Virus record (IMG/VR): IMGVR_UViG_3300023174_003074 | Coordinates: 1-30,815 of that record | Reading direction: 5' to 3' (one strand) | From: a virus | Length of the DNA stretch: 30,815 nt | Shown: one piece after another, positions 15,293 through 24,032 of the stretch | Layout: the number at the start of each line of letters is the position of its first letter | Numbering within the stretch: the stretch's first letter is position 1 | The notes under the pieces: generated by a model | The model's input: only the letters and a program-made list of their open reading frames with translations | Databases searched by the model: none | What the model was told of the DNA's origin: nothing | Position numbers and translations under genes: made by a program

Positions 15293-16918
15293 ATGGCATT
15301 TGAGTTATTTGGATTTACATTTGGCAAAAAAGACACAATAAACAAACCCATTGATTCATTTGTCCCAAAGGCAGTTGACGATGGAGCAAGTATTGTTGAA
15401 GGTGGTGGCTTTCAAGGTCAATATATTGATTTAGATGGTACACTCAAAGGTGATGTAGAATTAGTAAGAAAATACAGAGAAATGTCTCTGCATTCCGAAG
15501 TAGATCAAGCAATTGATGACATTGTTAATGACGCTATTACAGAGGATGCAACGGGTAAAACTATACAACTGGATTTAGATAAAGTTAATATACCAGATGA
15601 AATCAAAGATATAATTTATGAAGAATTTGATATCATTCTCCATTTATTAAATTTTAATAAAAAAGGAATAGAAATTTTTAGAAAATGGTATGTTGATGGT
15701 AGAATATACTATCACCATATTCTACACGATGATCCAACACAGGGTCTTAAGGAAGTTAGACTGATCGATCCGTTATTGATTAAAAAAATTAGAGAAGTAA
15801 AGAAAGACAGTTCATTATCAAATATTCCATTAATTAGAGATGTAAGAGAATATTATGTCTTCTCTAATTATGAAAAATTAAGTCCATACGATACAAAAGG
15901 ATTAAGAATATCTGTAGATAGTATCAACTATGTACATTCTGGTTTATATGATTATTCCAGTAAGAGAATAGTTGGATATCTACACAAGGCAATTAAACCA
16001 CTCAATCAACTTAGAATGGTTGAAGATGCTACAGTCATTTATAGATGGGCTAGAGCACCAGAGAGAAGAGTTTTCTATATTGATGTTGGTTCTCTACCAA
16101 AGAATAAAGCAGAGCAATACATGCGCGACCAGATGAATAGGTTTAGAAATAAACTTGTTTATGATGCTAACACCGGAGAAATCCGTGATGATAGAAAGCA
16201 TATGAGTATGTTGGAAGATTACTGGTTACCACGAAGAGAAGGCGGTAAGGGTACAGAAATTTCAACTCTACCCGGTGGTCAGAATTTAGGAGAGATGGAA
16301 GATGTTCTATACTTCCAGAAGAAGTTATTAAAATCACTTAACATTCCAATAAGTAGAATCGAATCTGAAAATGGATTCAATATGGGCAGAGCATCTGAAA
16401 TTACAAGAGATGAACTTAAATTTGCAAAATTTGTAAATAGACTTCGTTTAAAATTTAGTGAACTATTTTTAAACTTCCTAAGAGTTCAATTATTAGCAAA
16501 ACAAGTAATGAGTGAGGAAGACTGGAAAAATATTCAACAAAATATAATTTTTAAATATGCAACAGATTCTTATTTTTCAGAATCTAAACAAGCAGAAATA
16601 CTCAAAGATAGAATTTCAATTCTTAGAGATGCTGCGGATTATTCTGGTAAGTTCTATTCGGATAGATGGCTGAGAAAGAATCTATTAAGACAAACTGATC
16701 AAGATATTTCACAAATTGATGCTGAAATTGGTGAAGAGCAACAAATACAATTAGAAAAACAACAGCAAGCATCGATGGCTGCCGGTTTATCTCCACAGGG
16801 TCAAGAATTGGGTCAATCCGACATGTCGGGAGGACAATCTGGAGGTGGTATAAATACGGTAGCACCACCACAAGATCCAACAGGAGGTAAAACTTTCGAT
16901 GCCAGCAGCCTATTATGA
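15293..16918 (+). CDS. gp20: Portal vertex protein (gp20-like)
   Basis: 541 residues, near T4 gp20 (524). It forms the dodecameric ring through which DNA enters the head and which nucleates prohead assembly. Characteristic portal stretches are VELVRKYREMSLHSEVDQAI, DDIVNDAITEDATGKTIQL, RAPERRVFYIDVGSLPKNKA and MLEDYWLPRREGGKGTEIST, followed by LPGGQNLGEMEDVLYFQKKL. The last ~55 residues are Gln/Gly-rich and low-complexity. AAGGA at 15280-15284 precedes the ATG by 8 bases. The 3' end contains a late promoter box (16849) and overlaps the next gene by 20 bases, so the downstream cassette is wired into the end of this gene. Confidence 0.96.
   Translation: MAFELFGFTFGKKDTINKPIDSFVPKAVDDGASIVEGGGFQGQYIDLDGTLKGDVELVRKYREMSLHSEVDQAIDDIVNDAITEDATGKTIQLDLDKVNIPDEIKDIIYEEFDIILHLLNFNKKGIEIFRKWYVDGRIYYHHILHDDPTQGLKEVRLIDPLLIKKIREVKKDSSLSNIPLIRDVREYYVFSNYEKLSPYDTKGLRISVDSINYVHSGLYDYSSKRIVGYLHKAIKPLNQLRMVEDATVIYRWARAPERRVFYIDVGSLPKNKAEQYMRDQMNRFRNKLVYDANTGEIRDDRKHMSMLEDYWLPRREGGKGTEISTLPGGQNLGEMEDVLYFQKKLLKSLNIPISRIESENGFNMGRASEITRDELKFAKFVNRLRLKFSELFLNFLRVQLLAKQVMSEEDWKNIQQNIIFKYATDSYFSESKQAEILKDRISILRDAADYSGKFYSDRWLRKNLLRQTDQDISQIDAEIGEEQQIQLEKQQQASMAAGLSPQGQELGQSDMSGGQSGGGINTVAPPQDPTGGKTFDASSLL
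16849..16856 (+). promoter_or_regulatory. T4-type late promoter box inside the 3' end of gp20
   Basis: An exact TATAAATA lies within portal codons (Gly-Ile-Asn-Thr). Transcription would start near 16862, leaving a leader of about 37 bases with AGGAGGT at 16882-16888 ahead of the ATG at 16899. Position just before the accessory cassette makes chance less likely. Confidence 0.65.
16882..16888 (+). promoter_or_regulatory. Strong ribosome binding site deciding the 16899 start
   Basis: AGGAGGT lies 10 bases ahead of the ATG at 16899, inside the gp20 coding sequence. It supports a start that overlaps the portal gene by 20 bases. The next ATG, at 16915, is out of frame. Confidence 0.75.
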
Positions 16919-17486
16919 TATAACGATTGAAGAAGGTTCTAGTTATAAACTAAAATTAAAATTTAAAGATAGTACAAACACTGTTGTAAATTTAAATAGT
17001 ACTGATTCTAGAGCACCATCAATAACAACAATACCAGTTGGATTTGAATCGGAATTAACATCCAGCGATACAACCAAAGCAGGTAAATGTGGTGTATTTG
17101 CAAAAATGCAAGTTAGAAATTCTGTAAATGCCACTGTTGTAGAATTGAATCCTATCAATCAAGCAGATTCTGGACCTGTATCTTTATATGGTGAAAGTTA
17201 TAATATATTAGGTTCAAATGCAATTGATATAAGTTTATCTAATGGATTACCAGTTGCAGGTTCCCCTTTGCCAACACCAAATATAAAACTATCATTATCA
17301 TCTTTTATAACAAGAAGAATAAATTATGGTAATTATCTTTATGATTTAGAACTTATATATTTTAAATTACCATCAGGAACAACAGTTCCAAATTATACAA
17401 ATATATCAAATGGTCTTGATAGAAACACTGTAGTTTTTAGAATTTTACAAGGAAGATTTGTAATAACACCAGCAATCACAAGATAA
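16899..17486 (+). CDS. Small beta-rich structural protein (YDITIEEG family), probably virion-associated
   Basis: 195 residues, overlapping gp20 by 20 bases. The N-terminus AAYYDITIEEGSSYKLKLKF and the C-terminus NYLYDLELIY ... VVFRILQGRFVITP resemble an immunoglobulin-like or BppU-like beta-sandwich domain of tail and baseplate proteins of marine T4-like phages, as I recall that pattern. The middle (VELNPINQADSGPVSLYG...) looks like inserted loops. No cysteine richness, signal peptide or catalytic motif is seen. It leads the accessory cassette behind its own late promoter and strong Shine-Dalgarno, so it may be the piece that anchors the cassette proteins to the particle (inference). Confidence 0.8.
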   Translation: MPAAYYDITIEEGSSYKLKLKFKDSTNTVVNLNSTDSRAPSITTIPVGFESELTSSDTTKAGKCGVFAKMQVRNSVNATVVELNPINQADSGPVSLYGESYNILGSNAIDISLSNGLPVAGSPLPTPNIKLSLSSFITRRINYGNYLYDLELIYFKLPSGTTVPNYTNISNGLDRNTVVFRILQGRFVITPAITR

Positions 17487-17487
17487 T

Positions 17488-20400
17488 ATGGCAGTAGATT
17501 TATCAACATTTTATATAACAATAGAAGCCACTACTCCTATATTTAAATCTAGAGTAGATGGCAAAGATAGTGTTATAATTTCCACAACAATACCAAAAGA
17601 AGATGTTATAAAAACACAAGCACATAGAGATCCTGCTTATCAAGCAAGTTTTAATAGATGCACATCTTTAGGTTGTTCTGATTATACTCAGGGGTTTAAT
17701 TATATTCCAAGTTGCGGAGAATGTGAAAAACCATTATTCCCACCATTTTCCGAAAGACCTCTAATTACATGTCTTGCTGATACTCTATTAAAAAGAATTA
17801 ATTACACTCTTGATGGATTATTGGATAATAATAGATCTGCTACTTATGGTGGTGCAATGCCCATAGTAGATAATAGAGTAGAAACTAATAGAACAGATTA
17901 TTATTACTCTGATGCATATATTGAATATAAATTATATAACGGCACATCTTGGTCACCAACAAGTACATCTGGATGGAAAAATTTTCCAGGCTCAGGTGGT
18001 AATGTAAGTTTTAATAAATTTTATTCAATGACTGGTTATTGGTTTGGTTATGAACCATGCCATGGAGCAAATAATCTATATCAATGTGCAGTAAGTTGCG
18101 ATTCTGGTGAAGTTGTTGGTTGCTGGCAAGTTGGAGATCTTCAAAGAGAATTAGGGGATAATCCATTAAACACATATGGTGAAGTTAAATTTGGATCTGT
18201 TTGGGGATTTGTTGGACTAGAGAGTTCATATCCACAAACAATCAGATATTACCAAATATATGATCCTGCACAAATAGTTGCTGCAGGTGTTATATTAACA
18301 AAAGAGTTAATTGTTCCTCTAAATCCAACTATTTCCGAAAATGGATATATGACTTCAGCAGGAACAGGACAATTATCTGAAAATACAGGATATGGTGTAT
18401 GCAAACCAAAAAGAACATCATTAGATTTTGGTGATGCAGATTATCTAAGAGAAACAAATTGCTTATCCGGTGGAACAAAAAGAAATACAGATGAACGATG
18501 TTCAACATGTGAAATAAATTCTTATAAACCAACAAGAGCAATTGATAAGATGTTAAAATTTGCAGATTCAACTGCTCCTGATTATACTTCAGTGGAATTG
18601 AAAGATATACCAAAAGAACAATTTAAGAAATTGAAGTTTTCAGTTGTTGGTGATGTCGTAGGAAAAATTTTAACAGATGGAACAAATTGTTTTTTCCCCA
18701 AATCAACTATAGATACGACTGTTGGTAAATTTTTATTAGGTGGTCCTGTTGATGCAATAGTTGTACAGGGTTATAAACAAGCAACATTTACAGATTTAGG
18801 ACTTAAAAATGGATTTTATTATGATGATTGTATGTCTTGTTTGGAAGAAAAGGCAAATGCAATCTATAGTGTGATCTCAACTGCAAGAACAGAAGCAGCC
18901 AGAATTAATCCATTTTATCAAAAATGCGGTGTGGATATTGCAGGAAAAACTGTAGAACAAAGAGTAGCATCAGGACATCTTCCTTATAATATAGATTGTA
19001 GTTGTGTTCGTTGTGGTGATATTTACATAACTGGTGCACCTATATGGAAGAGTACACCTGCAGGCGGTTATTCGGTTTCTCCGGGAAGTGCCTCTGGTTC
19101 TTGGTCAATAACTGAGTCTTGGTTTACTGGTGCAGAAAATGCAAGTTTATATTTTGCTAATTTACCAAAGAAGAGAAAAACATTAGCAGTTGTTGATAAT
19201 AAACAAGTGTATATTGATGATCCATTATGCGTTCCATCATCAAATCCTTTACCAGAAGAAAATCCAGATTATCCATACGCAAGTGATAGAAGTCCAGAAT
19301 GTTGGGATTCAAACGATTCTCAATATAAGAGAATTTGGTGGTTCTTTGATAAATCAAAGAAATTTACAGATTTAGGATTTAGATCATTAGCACCAATGAG
19401 TGCATATTGGAATTGGCAAACAGTAGGATCCACAACAACAAAACTATGGTATCAGCACAGATACAATTCTAAACATCTTTGGTCTGGTTGTGGTGGATTA
19501 AAGGATAATGATAGAGCAGTGGTTCCTTTTTGTATCACTTGTTATGAAAAAATGCAATCTAAAGTAGATTCATTAAATAATATAGTAGTACCTTCAACCC
19601 TTAGTGCTGTAACTGGTATCAAACTAGCAGCAGAAAATGAATTCACTGATGCTGAAATTTCCTATAAAGGATTACCTTCAGTATATGCTGTTACAGATCC
19701 TAATTATGCATACGGTCTACCAAGATCATATCTCTACTACAGTAGAAGAGCATCAACTTCATATTACCCATGTGATAATACAAATACTGCACCATTGTTA
19801 GGAACATATAAATGCTCATGTGGTACTTTACCTTGTATGGATGAGATAATGTTAACTGCTGTACCTATTAAGTACAGAATAAATGTTTCGACTGGTAGCA
19901 GAGACATTGAAGGATTAAAAACATGTTCAACATTATCTCCCGGAACAGAAGCATTCCCAGGAGTATATGAATTACACTTAGAAGGAACAGAAAAGATATC
20001 AGATAGTCCAACATCTGATAAATTATATCCATTAGTCGGACCAAATAAATATAAAGATGGTGTTCCATTAAGAAATTACAATGTAGGATTAAATTGGGAT
20101 TCTTATAAGAACAGCAGATTACAACCAGAAAATTCTGGAGAAATTGGTGCCGCTGGTGCATACAAATATCAATATGCATCATCGTTTACAAATAATGGTT
20201 ATTTTGCAAATTTCTATGTTGATAATCACGATCCACTATATTTCTGGAATCGTCCAGTGTCCTTCTTGAATTCTGGTGTACTGATTAAGAGTCATGCAGT
20301 AAGTGAAGTAAATGAAACATTATTCAGATTAGCAAGATTAAGAGACATATATCATATAAACTGTTCAAAATCTTCAAACAATAAATGGGGCGAATATGGT

Positions 20401-20544
20401 TATGTTGATCATTTGATATCTGGTACACCAAAACCATATTTAAATTCAACCCACTTCTCATCACTCACAGATGGTGTTACTACTACACCATCAATGCCAC
20501 ATCTTCGCGGACCAGTAATTCCACAACAAGTTGGTCAAAACTGA
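17488..20544 (+). CDS. Large unrecognised protein with paired cysteines, probable structural
   Basis: 1018 residues, starting one base after the stop of the previous gene, without a clear Shine-Dalgarno (coupled translation likely). The start MAVDLSTFYITIEATTPIFK is beta-like. Scattered CxxC, CxC and CC-like pairs appear (SCGECEKPLFPPF, DCMSCLEEKA, IDCSCVRCGDIYITGAP, CSCGTLPC). Many Tyr, Trp, Ser, Asn and Gly residues suggest an extracellular beta-rich protein. The end is Pro-rich (PHLRGPVIPQQVGQN). It has no signal peptide, helix bundle or known enzyme motif. Shared operon and cysteine pairs link it with the neighbours to 26450. I cannot name a family. Confidence 0.85.
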   Translation: MAVDLSTFYITIEATTPIFKSRVDGKDSVIISTTIPKEDVIKTQAHRDPAYQASFNRCTSLGCSDYTQGFNYIPSCGECEKPLFPPFSERPLITCLADTLLKRINYTLDGLLDNNRSATYGGAMPIVDNRVETNRTDYYYSDAYIEYKLYNGTSWSPTSTSGWKNFPGSGGNVSFNKFYSMTGYWFGYEPCHGANNLYQCAVSCDSGEVVGCWQVGDLQRELGDNPLNTYGEVKFGSVWGFVGLESSYPQTIRYYQIYDPAQIVAAGVILTKELIVPLNPTISENGYMTSAGTGQLSENTGYGVCKPKRTSLDFGDADYLRETNCLSGGTKRNTDERCSTCEINSYKPTRAIDKMLKFADSTAPDYTSVELKDIPKEQFKKLKFSVVGDVVGKILTDGTNCFFPKSTIDTTVGKFLLGGPVDAIVVQGYKQATFTDLGLKNGFYYDDCMSCLEEKANAIYSVISTARTEAARINPFYQKCGVDIAGKTVEQRVASGHLPYNIDCSCVRCGDIYITGAPIWKSTPAGGYSVSPGSASGSWSITESWFTGAENASLYFANLPKKRKTLAVVDNKQVYIDDPLCVPSSNPLPEENPDYPYASDRSPECWDSNDSQYKRIWWFFDKSKKFTDLGFRSLAPMSAYWNWQTVGSTTTKLWYQHRYNSKHLWSGCGGLKDNDRAVVPFCITCYEKMQSKVDSLNNIVVPSTLSAVTGIKLAAENEFTDAEISYKGLPSVYAVTDPNYAYGLPRSYLYYSRRASTSYYPCDNTNTAPLLGTYKCSCGTLPCMDEIMLTAVPIKYRINVSTGSRDIEGLKTCSTLSPGTEAFPGVYELHLEGTEKISDSPTSDKLYPLVGPNKYKDGVPLRNYNVGLNWDSYKNSRLQPENSGEIGAAGAYKYQYASSFTNNGYFANFYVDNHDPLYFWNRPVSFLNSGVLIKSHAVSEVNETLFRLARLRDIYHINCSKSSNNKWGEYGYVDHLISGTPKPYLNSTHFSSLTDGVTTTPSMPHLRGPVIPQQVGQN

Positions 20545-20553
20545 GAATAATAA

Positions 20554-21441
20554 ATGACTACATCAGACCCATCAAAAAATTATTGTTCCTGTATAGAATT
20601 TGGTGAAAAAGGTTCCAAAGGAAAGGCTGTAGTATATACTGTAAATGCAGGACAAAAATGTTCTTCTGTTTTATCATATCAAGCACATATAAATTCATGG
20701 TGTGGGTTATATAGAAGATGGAAAGATTATCTTGGCGAATCTGTAAAAACAGATTTAGATTTATTTAAAATGATGGCATTTGATCCAGATACATATAATC
20801 AAAAAATATATCCGTGGGGCGATTATGGATGGTTTGGCCCATTTAGAACAGAAGAAGAAGCATTACAAGCAGCAAATACACAAATAAAAGAAAATTATTT
20901 ATATTGGAATGTTGATTGGCAAACTAGAATAAAAATTAAAGACTCATCTGGTAAAAAGGTTTACGAAACAAGAACAATTCCCGGTATAGTTGGTGGATTT
21001 AATTTTCATGGTCATACTCTTAATAGAGATGGTGATTTTTGTAGTGCTATAACATATTCTTCTGATAAAGTTGTTAGAAGAATGAAAAATAAAGAAGGTA
21101 TTGTGATAGATCTTTGGATATGGGAAGTTGATGGTGATAACAATCTAGGAACATGTAGTTGGAAAAATAAATCAATGAAGGCAACTAAAATGAATTGTTA
21201 TTCATTTATGTCTCTTGATGAAAGTGATTACTTCTGTGGCAATAATGATTACGATCAAACTATAAACAATAATAATAATGGTTGTTGGTGTTGTGGAAAT
21301 TATTCAAATTTAACAACAAAATTAGATCTTATAACAAATAAAAATAATATAAACATTGGACCATGTGGTAATCCATATCAATCAGATAAAAGAAATGGGA
21401 GATTTGGGAAGTATGATACTCGTCCTGGGGTGGTGAGATGA
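20554..21441 (+). CDS. Unrecognised 295-residue protein of the accessory cassette
   Basis: The gene follows the previous stop by 9 bases and overlaps the next start by 4 (ATGA), so it is in one operon. It opens with Cys pairs (KNYCSCIEFGEKGSKGKAVV), then an aromatic-rich middle (YPWGDYGWFGPFRTEEEALQ, NYLYWNVDWQTRIKIKDSSG), a His-rich turn (GFNFHGHTLNRDGDFCSA), and a Cys/Asn-rich end with NNNNNGCWCCGN. The EEALQAANTQIKENYLYW segment could be a small helix as in lectin-like or SPOR-like folds, but this is weak. No signal peptide is present. Function unknown; the cassette context suggests a virion protein. Confidence 0.82.
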   Translation: MTTSDPSKNYCSCIEFGEKGSKGKAVVYTVNAGQKCSSVLSYQAHINSWCGLYRRWKDYLGESVKTDLDLFKMMAFDPDTYNQKIYPWGDYGWFGPFRTEEEALQAANTQIKENYLYWNVDWQTRIKIKDSSGKKVYETRTIPGIVGGFNFHGHTLNRDGDFCSAITYSSDKVVRRMKNKEGIVIDLWIWEVDGDNNLGTCSWKNKSMKATKMNCYSFMSLDESDYFCGNNDYDQTINNNNNGCWCCGNYSNLTTKLDLITNKNNINIGPCGNPYQSDKRNGRFGKYDTRPGVVR

Positions 21442-24029
21442 GTTATAATATACCACCAAACAAAGATAACAATACCGATGCACAGTGCCCCGGTGGAACA
21501 TCAGTTAACTGTGGTGCACCTTCTACAATAGATAATATAAATTTAACGAGAGCCGAAGGTGGTACTCCTGGATTTATAACTATAACACGACATATGTGTG
21601 TCGGTGACTCAATAGAAAGTGGTCCAGAATTTACAAAACCCTCATATGGTTCTGTATTAGGTAAAACAGTAATACGAGATGCTTCTCCAAGCACACCAAG
21701 AAGTCAATATCCTTATGCATGTGGATATTTTGATTATGCAAGAAATGTAGTTGGTGATTCAACTTATGGTAATCCATATTCTTCTCAACAACCAACTCCT
21801 TTATGGAATTGTAGCAGTGGTGCATGTAGTCAATGGTTTGATTTTTTCTGCCATATTTTCTTTGGTTGTTTTAAAGATAATGATCCAACAAATGCAGGAT
21901 CAAGATCGGATATGGGAATGACTACTGAAGTTAGTTATTTAACAAATCCAGATCAACCAAAAAGAAAAACTTTATTAGATGTAAATACTGCACTTTCATC
22001 AAATAGATATACTGTAAAATTTCAAAATATAACACCAATAATTAAAGGTGCTGGTAGAACATATCGTTATGAAACTACTCCAACTGGTGCATTTACTGGT
22101 GATGTTAAGATACATTCCATAATACGACACCCAAAAATGAATAGAGAAGAACTCAGATTCTTTGGTGTAAAGGAAGAAGATTTTGATAAAGTGATGGTTG
22201 CTGCATCTGGAACCGATGTAAAAATAAATTATAGTTGTTTACATTCAGAAGCAAATAGCGTATCAATTGCATTTTTTAAATGGGATTTATCAACAATTGT
22301 CAATCACGATGGACGAGTAACTGTAAAGGGTGAAGATAGAGATCTCTATAAAATTATATCTCAAAAAATAAATAATGGAGAAATGCACTCGACCGACAAA
22401 GTTATGGAATATGTATTGTTGTCTTCATGGTTTAGAAATGGTGCAAATAGAGGAAATACTGGAGCAAGTGTAAATGCAACAGTAACAATACCATTAGAAC
22501 CATTTTGGGATGATAATACTATTATGGTTGTCTTTATAGGAAATAGAGTTGCTGGAAGAGGAAAATATAGCGACAGTAGATTATCATTAACTAAAAATAT
22601 AGTAGATGGTAATTGGAGTGGTGCTGTAAAAGCTGATGGTTCATTGGGTACACGAGGAACACCTTTTACCACAACAGGATTGCCTTGGAGCAATTCTGGA
22701 GGAGGAGATGGTAAACACTGTGGTTGTAAATTACAAATTACAGTTCCGGAATATGAGGAAGTTGGTGTTGGATGTAGTCAAACAAGAAATATTGACTGGT
22801 TATTATATTCAGATACAACACAATTAAGAAAAGTAAAACCATTATCGGATGGTAAAATTGATCAAATGTGGAACTCCCCATCTCAGGGTAGTCACATAAT
22901 GAAAATTGTACCAAATAATTATTATGAAAATGAATGTACTTGGAGAGTATCAAAAGCAATTAGAGATAACAAAGATATTTCACAAAATTCTGTTGTATAC
23001 GCAGCAAATTGTCTCACTAGTGTTGGTGATCCTTATATAAACGAACATGGATTTTTATCAAAAGAAAGTCCAATTGGTATTCATTACTTAGAAAAATGCA
23101 ATTCATATTCAATGAATATAAGTCCTAATGCTGAAATATCAAATCAAAGTCGTTGCTGTTCTCCAAAAATAAGTGGTCCATTTCTACTAGATAAATTACC
23201 ATATGGTGAAGATGAATTAATAAAGAAAAATGATAGTCTTCATGACAGTCCAGATTTATCAAGTAATTATAGACCAAACTTAAATTATTTTAATAAAAAT
23301 TTTGCGTATCATTTAGAAAATAGAATGGATTGTGAATGTAGTGGTAGTGATTGTGCAAAAGCAAAATGCTATGAATGCCCAAGTTTTACCAAAACTGAAT
23401 ACGAAGCATGTAAAATAGCAGATGAATGCAAAGATAAACAAGATTGTTGCAAAGATCCATGTTCAAGTTGTCCAAACACTTATGGATTATGTATTGCTAC
23501 TGGTGAATGTGAACAAAGAGGTTGTTGTTCTTTATGTGAAGACTGTGTATCGGATACTATTGCTGAATATAATGATTGTTTAGCAAATACTGGAACTTGG
23601 GCAACAAGAGGATGTAAGAGTAGAAATTGTTGTTCCATACAATGTGATGGTTGTCCACAAAATATTATAGACTGTATTGCAGTTGATATATGCAAAAATT
23701 CAGATTGTTGTAGATTTCTTTGTGATGTTGAATGTGATATTGTAAACAGAGGAACTATTGAAGAACCAATTTTTGAAAATAAAACATTAAGTGATTATTG
23801 GAATTGTATTCAAAACAAAGGTAAATATTCAACCTATCCAAAAAGCGAATGTAGTAACGGATGTTGTTGTCAAAACCCATGTGATAAATATAGAAGTGGA
23901 GTAAAAACAGTCATAAGAAGCGATGCCGGTGTATCATATGAATCACCATATTTAAGAGCAGACTGTGAAAATGATCCACGATGCGTTGAGGAAGAATGTG
24001 TTGGTTATTTACCAGAAATCCAGGGATAA
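21438..24029 (+). CDS. 863-residue cassette protein with C-terminal cysteine modules; paralogue of the 25575 gene
   Basis: The start overlaps the previous stop as ATGA, with a modest GGTGAG ahead. The N-terminus (CGAPSTIDN, EGGTPGFITITRHMCV) and a later block (SHIMKIVPNNYYENECTWRV, KCNSYSMNISPNAE, CCSPKISGPFLLD, NFAYHLENRMDCEC) align with the whole of the 291-residue protein at 25575. Between them this protein has about 400 extra residues, including a beta-sandwich-like part (VNATVTIPLEPFWDDNTIMV). The C-terminal ~230 residues carry cysteine modules such as PCSSCPNTYGLC and QCDGCPQNIIDC, each ending in CC, of the same type as in the giant cysteine-rich protein at 5711. Function unknown; probably a virion surface component. 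Confidence 0.87.
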   Translation: MSYNIPPNKDNNTDAQCPGGTSVNCGAPSTIDNINLTRAEGGTPGFITITRHMCVGDSIESGPEFTKPSYGSVLGKTVIRDASPSTPRSQYPYACGYFDYARNVVGDSTYGNPYSSQQPTPLWNCSSGACSQWFDFFCHIFFGCFKDNDPTNAGSRSDMGMTTEVSYLTNPDQPKRKTLLDVNTALSSNRYTVKFQNITPIIKGAGRTYRYETTPTGAFTGDVKIHSIIRHPKMNREELRFFGVKEEDFDKVMVAASGTDVKINYSCLHSEANSVSIAFFKWDLSTIVNHDGRVTVKGEDRDLYKIISQKINNGEMHSTDKVMEYVLLSSWFRNGANRGNTGASVNATVTIPLEPFWDDNTIMVVFIGNRVAGRGKYSDSRLSLTKNIVDGNWSGAVKADGSLGTRGTPFTTTGLPWSNSGGGDGKHCGCKLQITVPEYEEVGVGCSQTRNIDWLLYSDTTQLRKVKPLSDGKIDQMWNSPSQGSHIMKIVPNNYYENECTWRVSKAIRDNKDISQNSVVYAANCLTSVGDPYINEHGFLSKESPIGIHYLEKCNSYSMNISPNAEISNQSRCCSPKISGPFLLDKLPYGEDELIKKNDSLHDSPDLSSNYRPNLNYFNKNFAYHLENRMDCECSGSDCAKAKCYECPSFTKTEYEACKIADECKDKQDCCKDPCSSCPNTYGLCIATGECEQRGCCSLCEDCVSDTIAEYNDCLANTGTWATRGCKSRNCCSIQCDGCPQNIIDCIAVDICKNSDCCRFLCDVECDIVNRGTIEEPIFENKTLSDYWNCIQNKGKYSTYPKSECSNGCCCQNPCDKYRSGVKTVIRSDAGVSYESPYLRADCENDPRCVEEECVGYLPEIQG
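23335..23905 (+). repeat. Cysteine-module array at the C-terminus of the 863-residue protein
   Basis: At least three short modules follow one another (PCSSCPNTYGLC...GCC, CEDCVSDTIAEYNDC...CC, QCDGCPQNIIDC...CC) and a longer one ends near 23880. The cysteine spacing matches the 8990-10468 array. The DNA is diverged, so this is old homology or transfer rather than a fresh copy. Confidence 0.8.
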
Positions 24030-24032
24030 AAA

